A stretch of 64,000 nucleotides of DNA, taken from assembly GCF_019112545.1 (NCBI RefSeq), contig NW_025064902.1:723620-787619 (forward strand), written 5' to 3'. Under the pieces are notes generated by a model. The model saw only the letters and a list, made by a program, of their open reading frames with translations, made no database searches and was not told the origin of the DNA. The translations under genes were made by a program, and so were the position numbers. Shown piece after piece: positions 22,480-33,888 of this stretch (position 1 is the first letter of the stretch; each line of letters begins with the position of its first letter). The stretch comes from Guyanagaster necrorhizus. Lineage: Eukaryota > Basidiomycota > Agaricomycetes > Agaricales > Physalacriaceae.

Positions 22480-23830
22480 TCCAATTGAGCACATCATACA
22501 AGACAGCTTACGCAAGCGGAACAGTCACCAAATTGGCTTCACCATTCACCCACTCCGTCACACTAATCCATGAACTGTCATCCAAATCCATGTCTTCAAA
22601 GCCAGCCGGAGTCGTCTAGTCCAGCGTCTTCCACTAGTCATCCGTGTAATACGTTTCCGATGTTCCATCGTCATACATCACCAAAACACCCGCGACGAGC
22701 CCAGCATGCACCGGTTCCGTATTCATGCTGTCCACAGCAATCAGGTTCTCATCCGCATCCAGAATAGGAATGGAATACGCCTTGCATGGCTAGCCAGTTG
22801 CTACCGTTTCCAATTTTGTTCCCGTTGAAGTACAACGTGTACTCGTCGTCGCTGCAAGTCCGGTGAGATGGATCAGGACGATGATGTAGGGAAGGGAAAT
22901 GTACGCGGTGATGATTATTTTTCCACAAGCAGCAGCTTTTCCATTCTTGCGGAATGGTCTGTGATCTAGAGGGTCTACCCCAGCGGCGGATGTCTCATTC
23001 GTATGGATCCACTTGACTCCAGCCATATTCATGGCAGGGGGAAGTGGAGGCCTCCCCCAAGGCGTGCTCTCCGTAGGTCCCTCAGACACTGCGGCAATCC
23101 AAGCTGAATTGTCGAAGCTCGGACTAGTCCAACCACCGGGGGGGGGGTAGCTTTGATCGTCTTCCAGGTGGTGTCAGTGACGATAGTCTGAGTGGTACCA
23201 TCGCGGTAGTCCACAAGGATAGTGGCAATGAGGTCGGCAGATCCTCCCGTGTTGTTCACGGAAATAGCAAAGATGTTGTGCCCTTCGGGTTCAAGGCCAG
23301 CGGTATAGACGGCTGAGCTTTTGTAACCATTTCCTGCTCCAATTTCATTTCCGTTGACAACGATGGAGTACAAGTCATCGCTACGAGAGCGTTAGTATCG
23401 CTTATCCATTCGCGAAGAGATGATGATAGTGCGCAGACCGGACATGTTGTGCTGGAGGAGAGGATGGCCTTACAGAATGGACGTGCTCCCGTAGGTGCGG
23501 TATCTTCTGCACCGGTCTTCTCGCTGGTCCAAATCCAAGTCGAGCCAGAAAAGTCGAGCGTGGGTGCGACTGCGCGCCTTGACGGAGTGCCGCAGTAACG
23601 TGTCGAGACTGGCATCAGCGGCGACGCCTGCAGAAACTTCTACAGTACCATCAGACAGACAAGTAGTGTAGCCAGAAGACAATGTCCACCTGCAATGGGC
23701 CGTAAGATACTTCCGGCAATGACAGATAGATTGCGGGCAAGAGGAGCACAACAACTATGCTGAGATATGAGTAGATAAATGCTCACTCTTGGACAACATC
23801 GTAGAACCGAGCTCGACGGTTTTTTGGAGT
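22480..23830 (-). pseudogene. Secreted tandem beta-domain protein gene, broken
   Basis: Read on the minus strand there are two copies of one module. Module 1: STWIWTSEKTGAEDTAPTGA (about 23540), then VVNGNEIGAGNGYKSSAVY, FAISVNNTGGSADLIATI and DGTTQTIVTDTTWKTI (23340-23150). Module 2: VKWIHTNETSAAGVDPLDHR (about 23010), then YTLYFNGNKIGNGSNW, LIAVDSMNTEPVHAGLVAG and DGTSETYYTDD followed by a stop. Such repeats occur in secreted basidiomycete proteins of uncertain, perhaps sugar-binding, role. Segments need introns or frameshifts to join. Two TAG stops (22616-22618 and 22633-22635) interrupt the conserved end of module 2, so the copy is very likely dead. The exact 5' exon is not resolved. Confidence 0.6.
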
Positions 23831-23903
23831 CGTAGTCGAAGTCTTTTATACTGAAAAATGAGCGCAGAAAACAAATCGCAATCTGAAGACAAAGCATCTT
23901 CAA

Positions 23904-26200
23904 TTACCTATGTCATACTACGATTTTGCAAATTGCAAAAGGGTATCCATAATTTATTGACCAACTGTTCTTGCGAGCTAAATAATCATGCAGCTATCAC
24001 TGTTCTAATGGTCCTGAGGCAGGATGGAAGCACGTACGCATGTAAATCTTTTCTTGCTGACCGACATCATACCAAGAAGCACACCACGAATTACTTTTTC
24101 CTCCCGTCGGAGGAGCCTCCAAAAAAGAGCCTTAGTTATGTCATATCCTTTTGCCTGGCGAAAAGAGCACAGGAAATGTTATGAACAAATCTCACTCGAA
24201 AAGAGAGGTAGAGAAGGCCGAAACATGACACCTTTCATGCTCATGTAAGCACGGAACAGAGACGAAACAGCATTGCAAATTAGACTATCAAAACAAGATA
24301 CCAATGAGCTGAACTCATGAACAATACTAACACGAAGAGTAATTCCCAATATCTCAAAGCCAGTCATATGCCTAAAGGTATATCCCTTGGGTGTAACACA
24401 AAATAGAACAGGCGAATATCAATCTGATGATGGAAGGAAGGTTGGTACGTTCGATGCGGTAATGTCACATACGGCTCAATAGACACCATAGGTGAACGGA
24501 TGCTGGTTGACAAGGATACTTAAACCCCAGAGAAAATAAAACTGCTGTATTATCAGCCATTAACCTACGGTAAATATAACACACAAAGGCGGAAGTGGAA
24601 TCCAGCAAAACAGGTTTGTCAAACATATCGAGAATTCCTTGCTTCCTAGAATGTTCATTGAGCGTCAAGCTGAAGGTGTCGCAAGGTTCTGGCCCCTGGA
24701 TAAAAATTTAAGAATGAATGCGCGCAAATGCTGTTTGTAACTTCGCAAAATCTTCTACTGGTGACTGATTCTCCGCTGTGATGAATGGCACCTTGGTTCG
24801 ATTCTCCAGCATTCGTTTCTCCGGCTAGTCTTCAAAGCCTGTTAGTGGTAGATGGTAGTTCTGCTATTGCAATTGATGCAGTGTGGCGAGTATCATGTCC
24901 AGGATAGCGATACAACTGAACTCAACTGAACAACGAAGTTCGTCGTTGAAAGTAGTCCGGGTCGCAGCGGCAAGCCGACAGTGCCGTAGTGTTGCCAGGT
25001 GAATTGTTGCGTTCGAAGTCAGGTTGCTTACTTCCGTTCCGAACAAGTTCGGAGCTCGTGTGTGTGGAATATAGTACTAAAACTTGCCTCCCGTATTTCT
25101 GTGCTTTTGTCTCTTGAATGACCCAGCCTAGGAAATCTGATTCTAAAATCAAGCTAAGCTGACACGCCCAAAAGCCCTGAATCATCTTACATTACTCTGC
25201 GCGTAGCTGTACAGCTTCAGTTGCAGAAGGCACTCACAAATCAGCTAGAACTTTGACGTCGTTTAGGACCATAAGTATCCTACGGAACAAATCATGACGG
25301 GTCTTTTAACAGATTTGGATGAAGCAAGCTCTACGAGAGCGGCGCACCGCAATTCATGTCAAATGAAGAGGGTAATAACGGAACTCAACAACTGAATGCG
25401 CAAAATCTACGTGTTTTCCACCATATAAGGCTATATTATGTAGACCGCAGTGAAAACCACTACCCTCTCAGCGAGTCATCCGGTCTGCCCGCGTCTTCGA
25501 TCTTCACTGGCTTCCATCAGCAAAAGAATTCACTGTCCATCAGCACGAGATATTTAACACGGTCCACTTCCACACAGTCTTCATTTACGAAAACGTTGGA
25601 TCAAAATCACACTTAGGCAACTGAAATATCAGTTGCCATGTTTCTACCATCTCGGAGATGCGTATCGCGGCGTTGTCTGTTCCCCAGCACGTAAGGATGT
25701 ATCTTTCCCTTGATGGATGATATCGTCAGACTTCTAACACCAAGCCCACGAGGTCTTTCGTTCTCAGCATAACGATGACAAAAAATACCATTGTTTCGTA
25801 GCCGTCGTCTCCAGTACTCATTACCATCCAATTACGCCCGAACAAAGGAACTGAATGGAGCTCCCTATGCGAGCTTATTGAAGGTCGCTGCCCCAGTCTA
25901 TTTGACAACTTCAAAGTACGGGGGCTAAACAGGCACGTTCGTCGGCTCGTTTTATTGAAGAGGGCTCATGGGTTGCATCTTCAGTGGTCATGCACAAACA
26001 GTATACTGTGCAGTGGGGGATTTCAGCAAGTCAAAAAACATATTCAATACTCCAGGTACAGCACTTCATACTTGCGCGTATAATGTATTGCGCTTCACAA
26101 AGCTCGTTTACAGGACTTATCTTCGCCATATAGACGCGGTATATTGTATATTGCGTTCATTGATCTTTGAAACCCAGGTAACCGGACAGCCTAAGAGGAT
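23904..26200. other. Gene-island DNA, no gene recognised
   Basis: Normal CpG content. Short frames on both strands (for example minus 24668-24465, minus 25046-24864, plus 25356-25616, minus 25914-25726) have no family features and no splice model joins them. A B-box-like GGTTCGATTCTCC at 24795-24807 hints at another tRNA-like unit without a clear A-box. Given its neighbours, this is probably more decayed host DNA. Confidence 0.35.
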
Positions 26201-26237
26201 CTGATTTTACCCCAGCCGAAGGCGTGCCCGCGGCGCA

Positions 26238-26700
26238 GGATGCTCCGATAATAGTGGTATTAACGGGATTCACGGGAGATATGTGTCCACGGGATGGTAT
26301 CTATCCGGGCACCTATAAATCAATCCACGCGTTCGTGCGAGCCTTATATTAAAGGGATACTTTCGCCCGCGTGTGCACCCATCGACCGAGGTGGACTTGG
26401 TTATCGAGCCGTGGTAGTCAATTTCCGAGGATGTAAGCCTGATTTCCTCAAGATGAACTGCTCAAAATTGACAAAATTCGCTAGTGCTAACGTAGCAATC
26501 GCCTCGTCGCTATGTTACAACGCAGGATTGACAAATGATCTGAGGCAAGCTCTGATCTACGTGCAAAACTGCTAACCTGATGCACCTCTTCTAGGATTGG
26601 CTTTCTCTCTGGGTGGAAATGTAATGATAAGATATATAGCGGAGGAGAAGGAGAAAAGTAGACTGTCTACTGCATTTGTCCTGGGTTGGTGCACGACAAG
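26238..26700 (+). pseudogene. EMB8/YheT-type alpha/beta hydrolase, broken
   Basis: Conceptual pieces match the alpha/beta-hydrolase family related to plant EMB8 and bacterial YheT: PIIVVLTGFTG (near 26245), then SPACAPIDRGGLGYRAVVV and NFRG, then NAGLTNDLRQAL, PDAPLLGLAFSLGGNV and RYIAEE. The serine of FSLGG (near 26603) is the expected nucleophile. A 63 bp intron (26433-26495, GTAAGC...GCTAACGTAG) joins NFRG to SIASSLCYNAG in frame. TAA at 26573-26575 replaces the residue before the conserved PDAPLLG, and the first block lies in another frame. The rest of the hydrolase is missing or unrecognisable. A 3' truncated pseudogene is the best reading. Confidence 0.7.
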
Positions 26701-28860
26701 AGCCAGGAAAAGACTGTCGTATTGGGAGAAGATGCATTCCTGAGTGAGGACTCGCCTGAAGGAGAAAGCAAGATTGGATGTAGAGAGATTATGCTAGAAG
26801 ATCCGCACCATATCTGTGAATCAAAATGCATGAATACATGGCTGCAGCTGAAGGAACTCTTGTGATGCATCTAATTCGTCGATGTGTAATACATACTTAT
26901 ATATCCCGCTTCACTGTCGTTACCATATAATTTCTGGTTGTGTTGTCTTACTTAGGGTATCGTTGGACTCTGTCTGGTGTATTCTGGTGTATTCGCGTGG
27001 GGTGCAAAGGGTGATGTTTTTTTGGTGGTGTTACAAGCCAAAGACATAAAAATGCAGTTAGAAAATAACCGTAAGCGAAATAAACCCAATCAAATCGATG
27101 GCGGCTCTAAAATTGACACATCTAACTTAATCCAACATGTCACCTAACAGATACACGAATATATAAATCAGACTCCTGACACTGATATTTTGCGTTCCAG
27201 CCTGCAACTCCATAATGTCGGAGCTTCCTTGACGGCAACGCCCCGGATAAGAATGTCGAACTAACCCACCTTGTCGACATTACCACTTCTCTTAGGGTTC
27301 CAGTAGAACGCTATCATATCCTGTTCAATTTGATATGAGATCGCAGCATCAGACAGACAGCCAAGTTCTTACTTTTTGTATCCCAAATGTCAAAGCCATC
27401 ACAATGGAGGCTGATACATCATTGTCAATAAGAAACTCAATAAGAGCAAGTCAGCACGTACGCGTGGTCAAAATCACCTCCCAAATGGGAGAATTAGCTG
27501 TTGGACTGGGAAGGATAGAAGCACTGATTCTAAAAATGATATCTTTATCTCGTCTTTAATAGAAAAAAAAAGCGGCCGCGAACGCTATACCCAGAAGAAT
27601 GTATATAGCAAACGTTACGGATCGGAAGAAGAGGCTTGCAGGGAAGATCGAAGAAAGGTTGTCGTTGGCCTCGATTGACTACAGCCTTTTCTTAGTTTTC
27701 CATAAGATGACTGCCATAGATACTTGAACAGCTTTTGAACTAGATCCAAGAGCGGTACTTCGGGACGAGCCTACCTTCCAAAATAATCATAGTAGATGCC
27801 TCGAACAGGACGAAGATGGCTGTAATAAGAGTCCTACATAATGCTGTCAATACGTAGCGAGAAATCGGCAACAGACTTACGGAGATGACGCAGTTGAATG
27901 GCAGTATAGGCTCCATTCATCGCGTTAGATGGTCTCCCCTTGTCGGAGACCCATCTATAACATGGGTCAGCTGTTTCTCAGGTGAAAGAAACATCTCCTA
28001 TTACCAAAAGTATCACAGAGAAAACCACCATAAAGCTAAATGAGGGAACTATCAGCAGCTAAATGAACGCTATATAAACACAAAAATGTAATCAAGCAAG
28101 AGCGACTCACCAATACGCGTGTGCGAGCGGATGACGATGGTGTATTGTCACCCCCATAGGTTGCGCGAGTTAAAACAAGGAAGACCTAGTACCGCAGTAG
28201 AATAAACATATGTTCTCCATAAGGAGACTTATAGAACTACAAGCTTACTTCAACCGCATATGCCAGAGGGAAAGACACGAGTCTGCCAACACACCCTCAG
28301 CCACAGAAAATGCTTCGCAGAATGATACCTACCAAACAGAGACACAGTGTATCAAACGGGACTGGAAAAGACAAAGCACAGAGGAGGGTGGCGGTCAAAG
28401 TTACTGGCCGACAATCATCAGGGGCATGTAACAGAGGTTAGATACGATGCCAGCGACGATCATCGAATGCTAAGTCCTCATTCTCTGAACACGAACAGGA
28501 CACCAACCGGGGAAAAATATATCGCTAATGATGGATGCCATAGCACTGGAGGATGGCTTAATGCGTAATCTCAGCTATCAAATCACAAGAGAGGAAAGCC
28601 CGAATCTTAGGTTGCCAATCGACGCATCATGATGCGGGCGGACATATCGACCTTTACGGTCATTGCATAGCAACATCTATCGAACTGTACAGAGACACCG
28701 CAATAATACATACCATTCAGACATTATCGATATATAGATCGCAGCTGCGTTTCTACATCTTCTACTCAAAGTCTTATATCTGTGAGGAAGCATCAGTAAA
28801 GAAGCATCAGGAAATCAAAATGGAAGAAACGTACACTCCTGAAGATCTACGCAGCAGGTC
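26701..28860. other. Gene-island DNA with a possible membrane-protein remnant
   Basis: On the minus strand near 27640-27550, a frame reads FFRSVTFAIYILLGIAFAAA, a clear membrane segment. Upstream on that strand, around 28130-27780, several GTAAGT/GTGAGT and TAG/CAG signals alternate with short open pieces, as in a multi-exon membrane protein. I could not build a full model or name a family. Plus-strand frames at 28210-28568 have no motif. Confidence 0.25.
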
Positions 28861-28871
28861 AGTGATGCCAC

Positions 28872-30432
28872 CTAATTCAGCAAATTGAACACACTTTTAC
28901 TGAACCCCTTCTCCCTATGTTTCGCCACAAACCTTTCTAATGAAGGTATGATCAATTTGACTACCTCTTCCCCGAGCTCGGCCCTCCCTTCTTCGTCATC
29001 GTCCAAAACAGACACCACGCCCCGGTATCGCTCAATGACCTCATCAAACATATCATAGAACCTCGTGAACCTCTCCTTGGTAGCCGCTTTCCCCTTCTCT
29101 TCGCTTAGTGCCTACATAAGCAGCGAAAAGTTGCTTTCAAAATATGCCGCCTTACAATTATGATTAGCACGAGGTATAACGGGCACGGAGATACATACCG
29201 AAACGACGAAATTGGCAAGCGCAGTGCCTAACTCTCCTCCCTTGACCATAGACGCCATTTTCACATCAGCTAGGAACTCGGTGAAGCTTCGAAGACAAAC
29301 ATTTCGAAGACTCTGCAAGCCATCTTTAAACTCGTTTGCCTCGTTCTGGGCATCGGTGCCTCTCCGAACCATAGTCTTGTCCTACAGAGATTGCAAAGAC
29401 AGTATATATTCGTACGAGGAAAGAGTGAGAAAATTGTACTTGTGCAGGGAACGCTTGATGAAACCAATGAGAGAATTGAGCGTGTTACTGAAGAGCATGG
29501 GGCTCGGGTTCATGAGAGCACCATACGCGAGCTGCGAGTTCGAAAGCGGCGAGAGATCTTCAAGAAGATTCAATTCCTCCTGCATACAGTGTTCAAAAAG
29601 TTATCACGAGATAGGGATTCAACACAGACCACGGCCACGTCAAGTATCGATTCAGACCATTTCCCAAACTCCAGCCCAGCTGCTATAGGATCGATAGTAT
29701 CGGCGCGATCCAGCACTCGCTTTCCCCGGCCTTCTAGACATTTGCGACACCACGCGTCACACATGTCCGTATATCCCTTCTGTGCTTCCTTGAGTATAGA
29801 CGATATAGAGGGTAAAGCAGGGTGTGATGGATGATGCGTCGAAGGCAGCGGCAACGCGCGCAGAGAGTTGCGCCAGTTTCTTGGCCCCCGTCTCGACCAA
29901 ACGAGCCTAGATACGACATCAGAAAATATGAAAGGAGATGGATACTATAATGCACCGTTTCCAGTGAGCTGCTCTCAGAACCTTTGAAGGCAATGGCGGC
30001 GTTGAGACGTTGCAATCCATCCCTATATGCGTCGAGCTGGTTGGGCTGTGGTCTGGCGACGGTAAGCAAGACGAATTCAAAGAGAAGGGATATACGTACC
30101 CACGGAGAATCAACGCCTCGTCAGCTGCAATGCCCTCCTGATTGCTCGCCAGTTCATCAATCTTCAGTAAAGCCTTTTCGATGTCTACTGAACATCAGTT
30201 CACCGTCCTTGCTTGAAAAACCGCGACCTACTGCCTGCACGTCGGTTGAGGATCTGCGTAGACGTATACAGCGGTAATATAGAATTCTCTAGCTTGGCGA
30301 GGGGCGTATCGAAGCTGTTAAGAATTGCTGTTTGGTTAAGTATTTGCCTACCAGAAAATGCATGAAATTTACTTGCCATTCTTTGCGATATTTACCTCGT
30401 TTTATTAAGGTTTTGCTCCGGCAACTGTTGGA
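28872..30432 (-). pseudogene. EXO70: Exocyst subunit Exo70, broken copy
   Basis: Exo70 is a rod-like exocyst subunit that tethers secretory vesicles at the plasma membrane. Pieces in order on the minus strand: EQNLNKTR (about 30410), TILNSFDTPLAKLENSILPL, IDELASNQEGIAADEALILR, PQPNQLDAYRDGLQRLNAAI, ALPSISSILKEAQKGYTDM with AGLEFGKW, EELNLLEDLSPLSNSQLAYG, SLRNVCLRSFTEFLADVKMA, YFESNFSLLM, then 79 residues from ALSEEKGK to the final stop. Short introns such as GTACGT...GCCAG separate several pieces. TAA at 30392-30394 lies inside the conserved start and TAG at 29112-29114 sits after LLM. The frame changes near 29850, and the usual segment between ELGTALANF and YFESNF appears missing. At least two stops plus the deletion make it a pseudogene. 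A functional copy should exist elsewhere. Confidence 0.82.
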
Positions 30433-30938
30433 TTAGCAAGCAGGAGCTCCGTCGTATCCCGCCGGCGGAGCTCGATACCCCTTTATGTCGGGATGGACTA
30501 TATATATTGAATACAGTCCGTCGAACACCCTCACCGCGTTTCTGCTTATTGCTACGCTGTGTGAGGGTGAGTATCTACTTATATTACTTCGTTTATGTTA
30601 CTGATTGGTATCCTGTAGTCTACATTATAGCTAACAGTGTACTCTATTAGGTGCTACGAACGCGCGTCACTTTCTTAGAGCAACAAGACTTGAGGTTCCA
30701 TTTACACGTATAGCGAGCATGACGGACGCACCAGCTCGATTTCTGCCGTCTCGTCGTCCATGGTGATAGTAGAGAGCAACGTACGTCACGATAGCAATTT
30801 GAAAACAAACATACAAAGCATTTCAACCCTAACCCTACGTCAACAGTATTTTCCAGCCACCAAGTTACATACACTTCATCAAGATTTTTCTGTAGCATTA
30901 CAAGAAATCCTCAAGTTTCACCTCCTGATGACGGTCAT
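30433..30938. other. Stretch between Exo70 relic and LRR relic
   Basis: It has a TATATATA run at 30499-30508 and small frames on both strands, none recognisable. Two CCCTAA units occur at about 30825 but are too few to be telomeric. Confidence 0.35.
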
Positions 30939-32137
30939 TCAGCAAGGTAAAGCACGAATCGTCCTCAGTGGACCGCATCGCGTACATATCCAGCGATAAA
31001 CATGCCCGTCATCCTCAGGCGCGCAAAACTTGAAGAACAGTTCCTCCAATTGGATTTCGTCGCGGCATATCGCTCGGTCTAATGCAGTCCACGCAGAGAT
31101 GTCACGAGGGGACAGAGCACCAATGGGAATCGACTCCACATCGATCTCCACCGTGTCCGTGATCATCCTGAGTTGGTTTTCCCTCGGCAGATGGAGGAGC
31201 GTATTTATCTACCAAAAGATCGCCTGGTCCATCTGAAATGCACAGTTCAAACGGATGGTGAAGTGAAACCAGTGAAGGTTCGGAATGTTCAGAGGGGGGA
31301 GAAACTGAGCTACAGAAAGATAATAAATGTATGATCGATGATATGAAAGCGATCTGTGCACATACTGATACTGAAGTTATCGAGGTTGAGATCAAACAGG
31401 GAGGTCGTCAATTCGAGGAGCATATTCAGAAGGCGAACGAAGCTTATGTCACACACGAATTTGGCATGGTCCCGGACAATAAGCTCCTTCAAATGTTGGA
31501 GGACGACGGGAGATTTTCGAGTCATAAAGAGGCCGAGCATAATCCGGTCGGAGATAGTGGTGATACCAACATGAACAAAATCCAGTTCTGTCTCCTGCTG
31601 TCTATTAGAAATGTCCTCGATGCTCGCAAATCGTGATTCGACATTCTCCACACCCAAACTTCTCGTCGACTCGTACGCCCGGATCATGTTCTCGTCATGT
31701 CTCAGATGATTCAATGTGGGGAACGACCGAATAAGCTCCAGGAAGTGAAGTTCATCACATTTGACACCATCCAGAAACAACGAGGAAATACTCGGGAACG
31801 AGGTGAGCACGATATGCCACGTCCTCACGTCAGGAACACTGAACCAGCTCAAGCCGGACAGCTTTAAGCGGGCAATTGAAATCTGATGATCCTTGAGATG
31901 TTTGAGAAGGAGATGGAAGAACTGGCCGCCGCCAAGGACAGCGGAGTTCGGATCATCGATGACCAACTCGCTCCCTTCCCCGTCGGCTTGTGGAGATGCA
32001 AAGGCTCTTTGATCCGAGTGAGCCAAAGCACAGAGCTTCGTAGGGGAGAGTTGAATGTCCGAGTACAGGTCCCGGCAAGAGAGCGATTGACCTTTCCCCA
32101 GCGTCAAATACGCACTAAAGAATACGGCCGGCGCCAT
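30939..32137 (-). pseudogene. LRR-type protein, minus copy, broken
   Basis: The main frame (32137-31310) aligns with the plus-strand gene at 33889. Shared landmarks are SFP...VKC.E..F..L, YES..S, RQQ, LGLF..R, and FVR.L ending in LDNFSIS. A GTATGT donor follows; after the acceptor CTGTAG the next exon reads PPLNIPNLHWFHF and later VEIDVESI, matching the partner's EPLNLGT and MEVDIENIS. Within this aligned part TAG (31209-31211) interrupts the frame. The N-terminal exon before MAPAVFF is not resolved. LRR proteins of this kind usually serve in binding, often with an F-box, but no F-box is visible. The pair is divergently oriented about 1.75 kb apart. Confidence 0.6.
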
Positions 32138-33888
32138 AGCTCTAGAAACGGGGGAATGTCAGTATCGAAGAAGGTCGAAATAAGAGGAAGGTACTTTGGG
32201 TTGGACCAGGCGACGACGAAGAGTAGGCATATGGCTAAGGCTGTGTATATCCTCGAAGCGGCGGTTACTTCGCTCAGAAACGCCACAATATGGACACAAT
32301 AAGCCAGCGATAGTTGCTTGGATTCGCTAGTGTCTATGTCCTGCGAATCAGGGGATTTATAAATGGATGTTCGAGGCACATACTTGCCTGCAAGGGACAA
32401 TAGAACTCTGCTTGGTCCATAATACGCAAACGAGAGGACAATGTTCTACACGTGTAGATTCTCTCTTCTTCGTCGGTGAAAACCGTCATCAATACTCATT
32501 GTTTCACCAAACGTTGTCCAAAGATTTGAGATACCTGGCCCTTCGGTCCGAGTGCTAGCGGCCCTTCGTATGCTTGGTGCTCAGGAACATGGCTGGATCC
32601 TAAAGAAATGTTACGCCTGCGGCCATTTACGAAGAATGCGCAAGTACGAAATAATTGTTACCGCCGTAACTTGTCCAGGAATAGAATTCAACTTCCTGGA
32701 GGCATTTTTGATACCAAAGTCACTGCATCCCATGCAAGATGCCTAGACTTTACATGGACTAAAGCATGAATGCATGAGACTCTATGACAACAGATGGTAA
32801 AGGCGAGGGCCATAGAACCTGAAATGCTTCATAGACAATGCTAAAATCTGTAGAAAACCATGATCGATGTCAATGACTCGGAGGATCGAGGGTAAGATCA
32901 ACCTTCCATGTGGCTATCCAGACTTTCCCGCAACCTTTTCGCCTGCTGGTTGTTCCACCGTGGAACACTCGGAATGTGTGTGCAAGAACAACTTCATTCT
33001 GTTGTTTCGTATTGATTTTACCTCCGAAAAGGGTATCCTGGAATACAACGTAGCGGCGCTATTTGACAATTACTTTGCCAACTAGACTCGGATTGTTTCA
33101 GCTATCCGAATATCCAAGCAAAACATACTTGCTCCACTTCTGGCGAGCACACCAACATTAAGCCCTGAAAACATTTCCATCCGGTAGTTTGAACCGGGGC
33201 CTGCTTGATGTAGGTTATGCTATTTTCTCCCAAGGCTTTGGTTGGCTTCTTACTGGCAATTCGTAGAAACATTTTCCAATAATACATTTTGGACGATAAA
33301 TTCCTGAACGACTGATTGAAGATTGAGAAAATTTCCTGCAGCATGAAGGATCCTGGCAAGAGTACGTTCTTCAAGACCCGGGCCCGCCCAGGTTGACTAG
33401 GGATGCCTCAAGACTGCTGCGCCTAGTTGTTTAAAGCGATGCCGCCAGGCATCAAGATGTCTGCTTGAATCGTACTTAGCACCAAGTTACTGGACGGAGC
33501 GTTGATTTTTACCACTCCGACTTATCCTTCTTCTGTGCCACAATTACAGCCTCTATTGTAAACGGAAATACCATGGCACCAGGAAAGATAATAAGTCACA
33601 TTGTACCTTAATTCGGCCATAACGATATCTCGACGCGTCGTACGTGCGTGTTCCTGAGCCTCTGACTAACAACACGACCCTGATAGTTATGGATATAGGC
33701 ATTCGTTTGATGAAATCCTAAATCGGTGAAGTTTCAGTGGCTCCTCTTCGAGTGGCTCAGCACCTTCAAGGAATATACATACACCTCTCCTTCACCCGTT
33801 CAACTCATTTAATCATCGTGCCTTCATCTGGTGATAGGTTTGCCTCTGCTCTCTTCCATCTCAATGACCATCTCACCCCTTCCCTAGA
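32138..33888. other. Intergenic stretch between divergent LRR copies
   Basis: Normal CpG content. Frames at plus 31886-32302, minus 32400-32104, plus 32867-33085 and minus 33374-33102 show no domain. It probably contains the first exons and promoters of the two LRR copies, which I could not delimit. Confidence 0.3.

Noticed and set aside
30824..30838. Two CCCTAA units resembling telomeric repeat
   Set aside because: Only two units, in the interior of a gene island with no flanking subtelomeric pattern; chance is enough to explain them.
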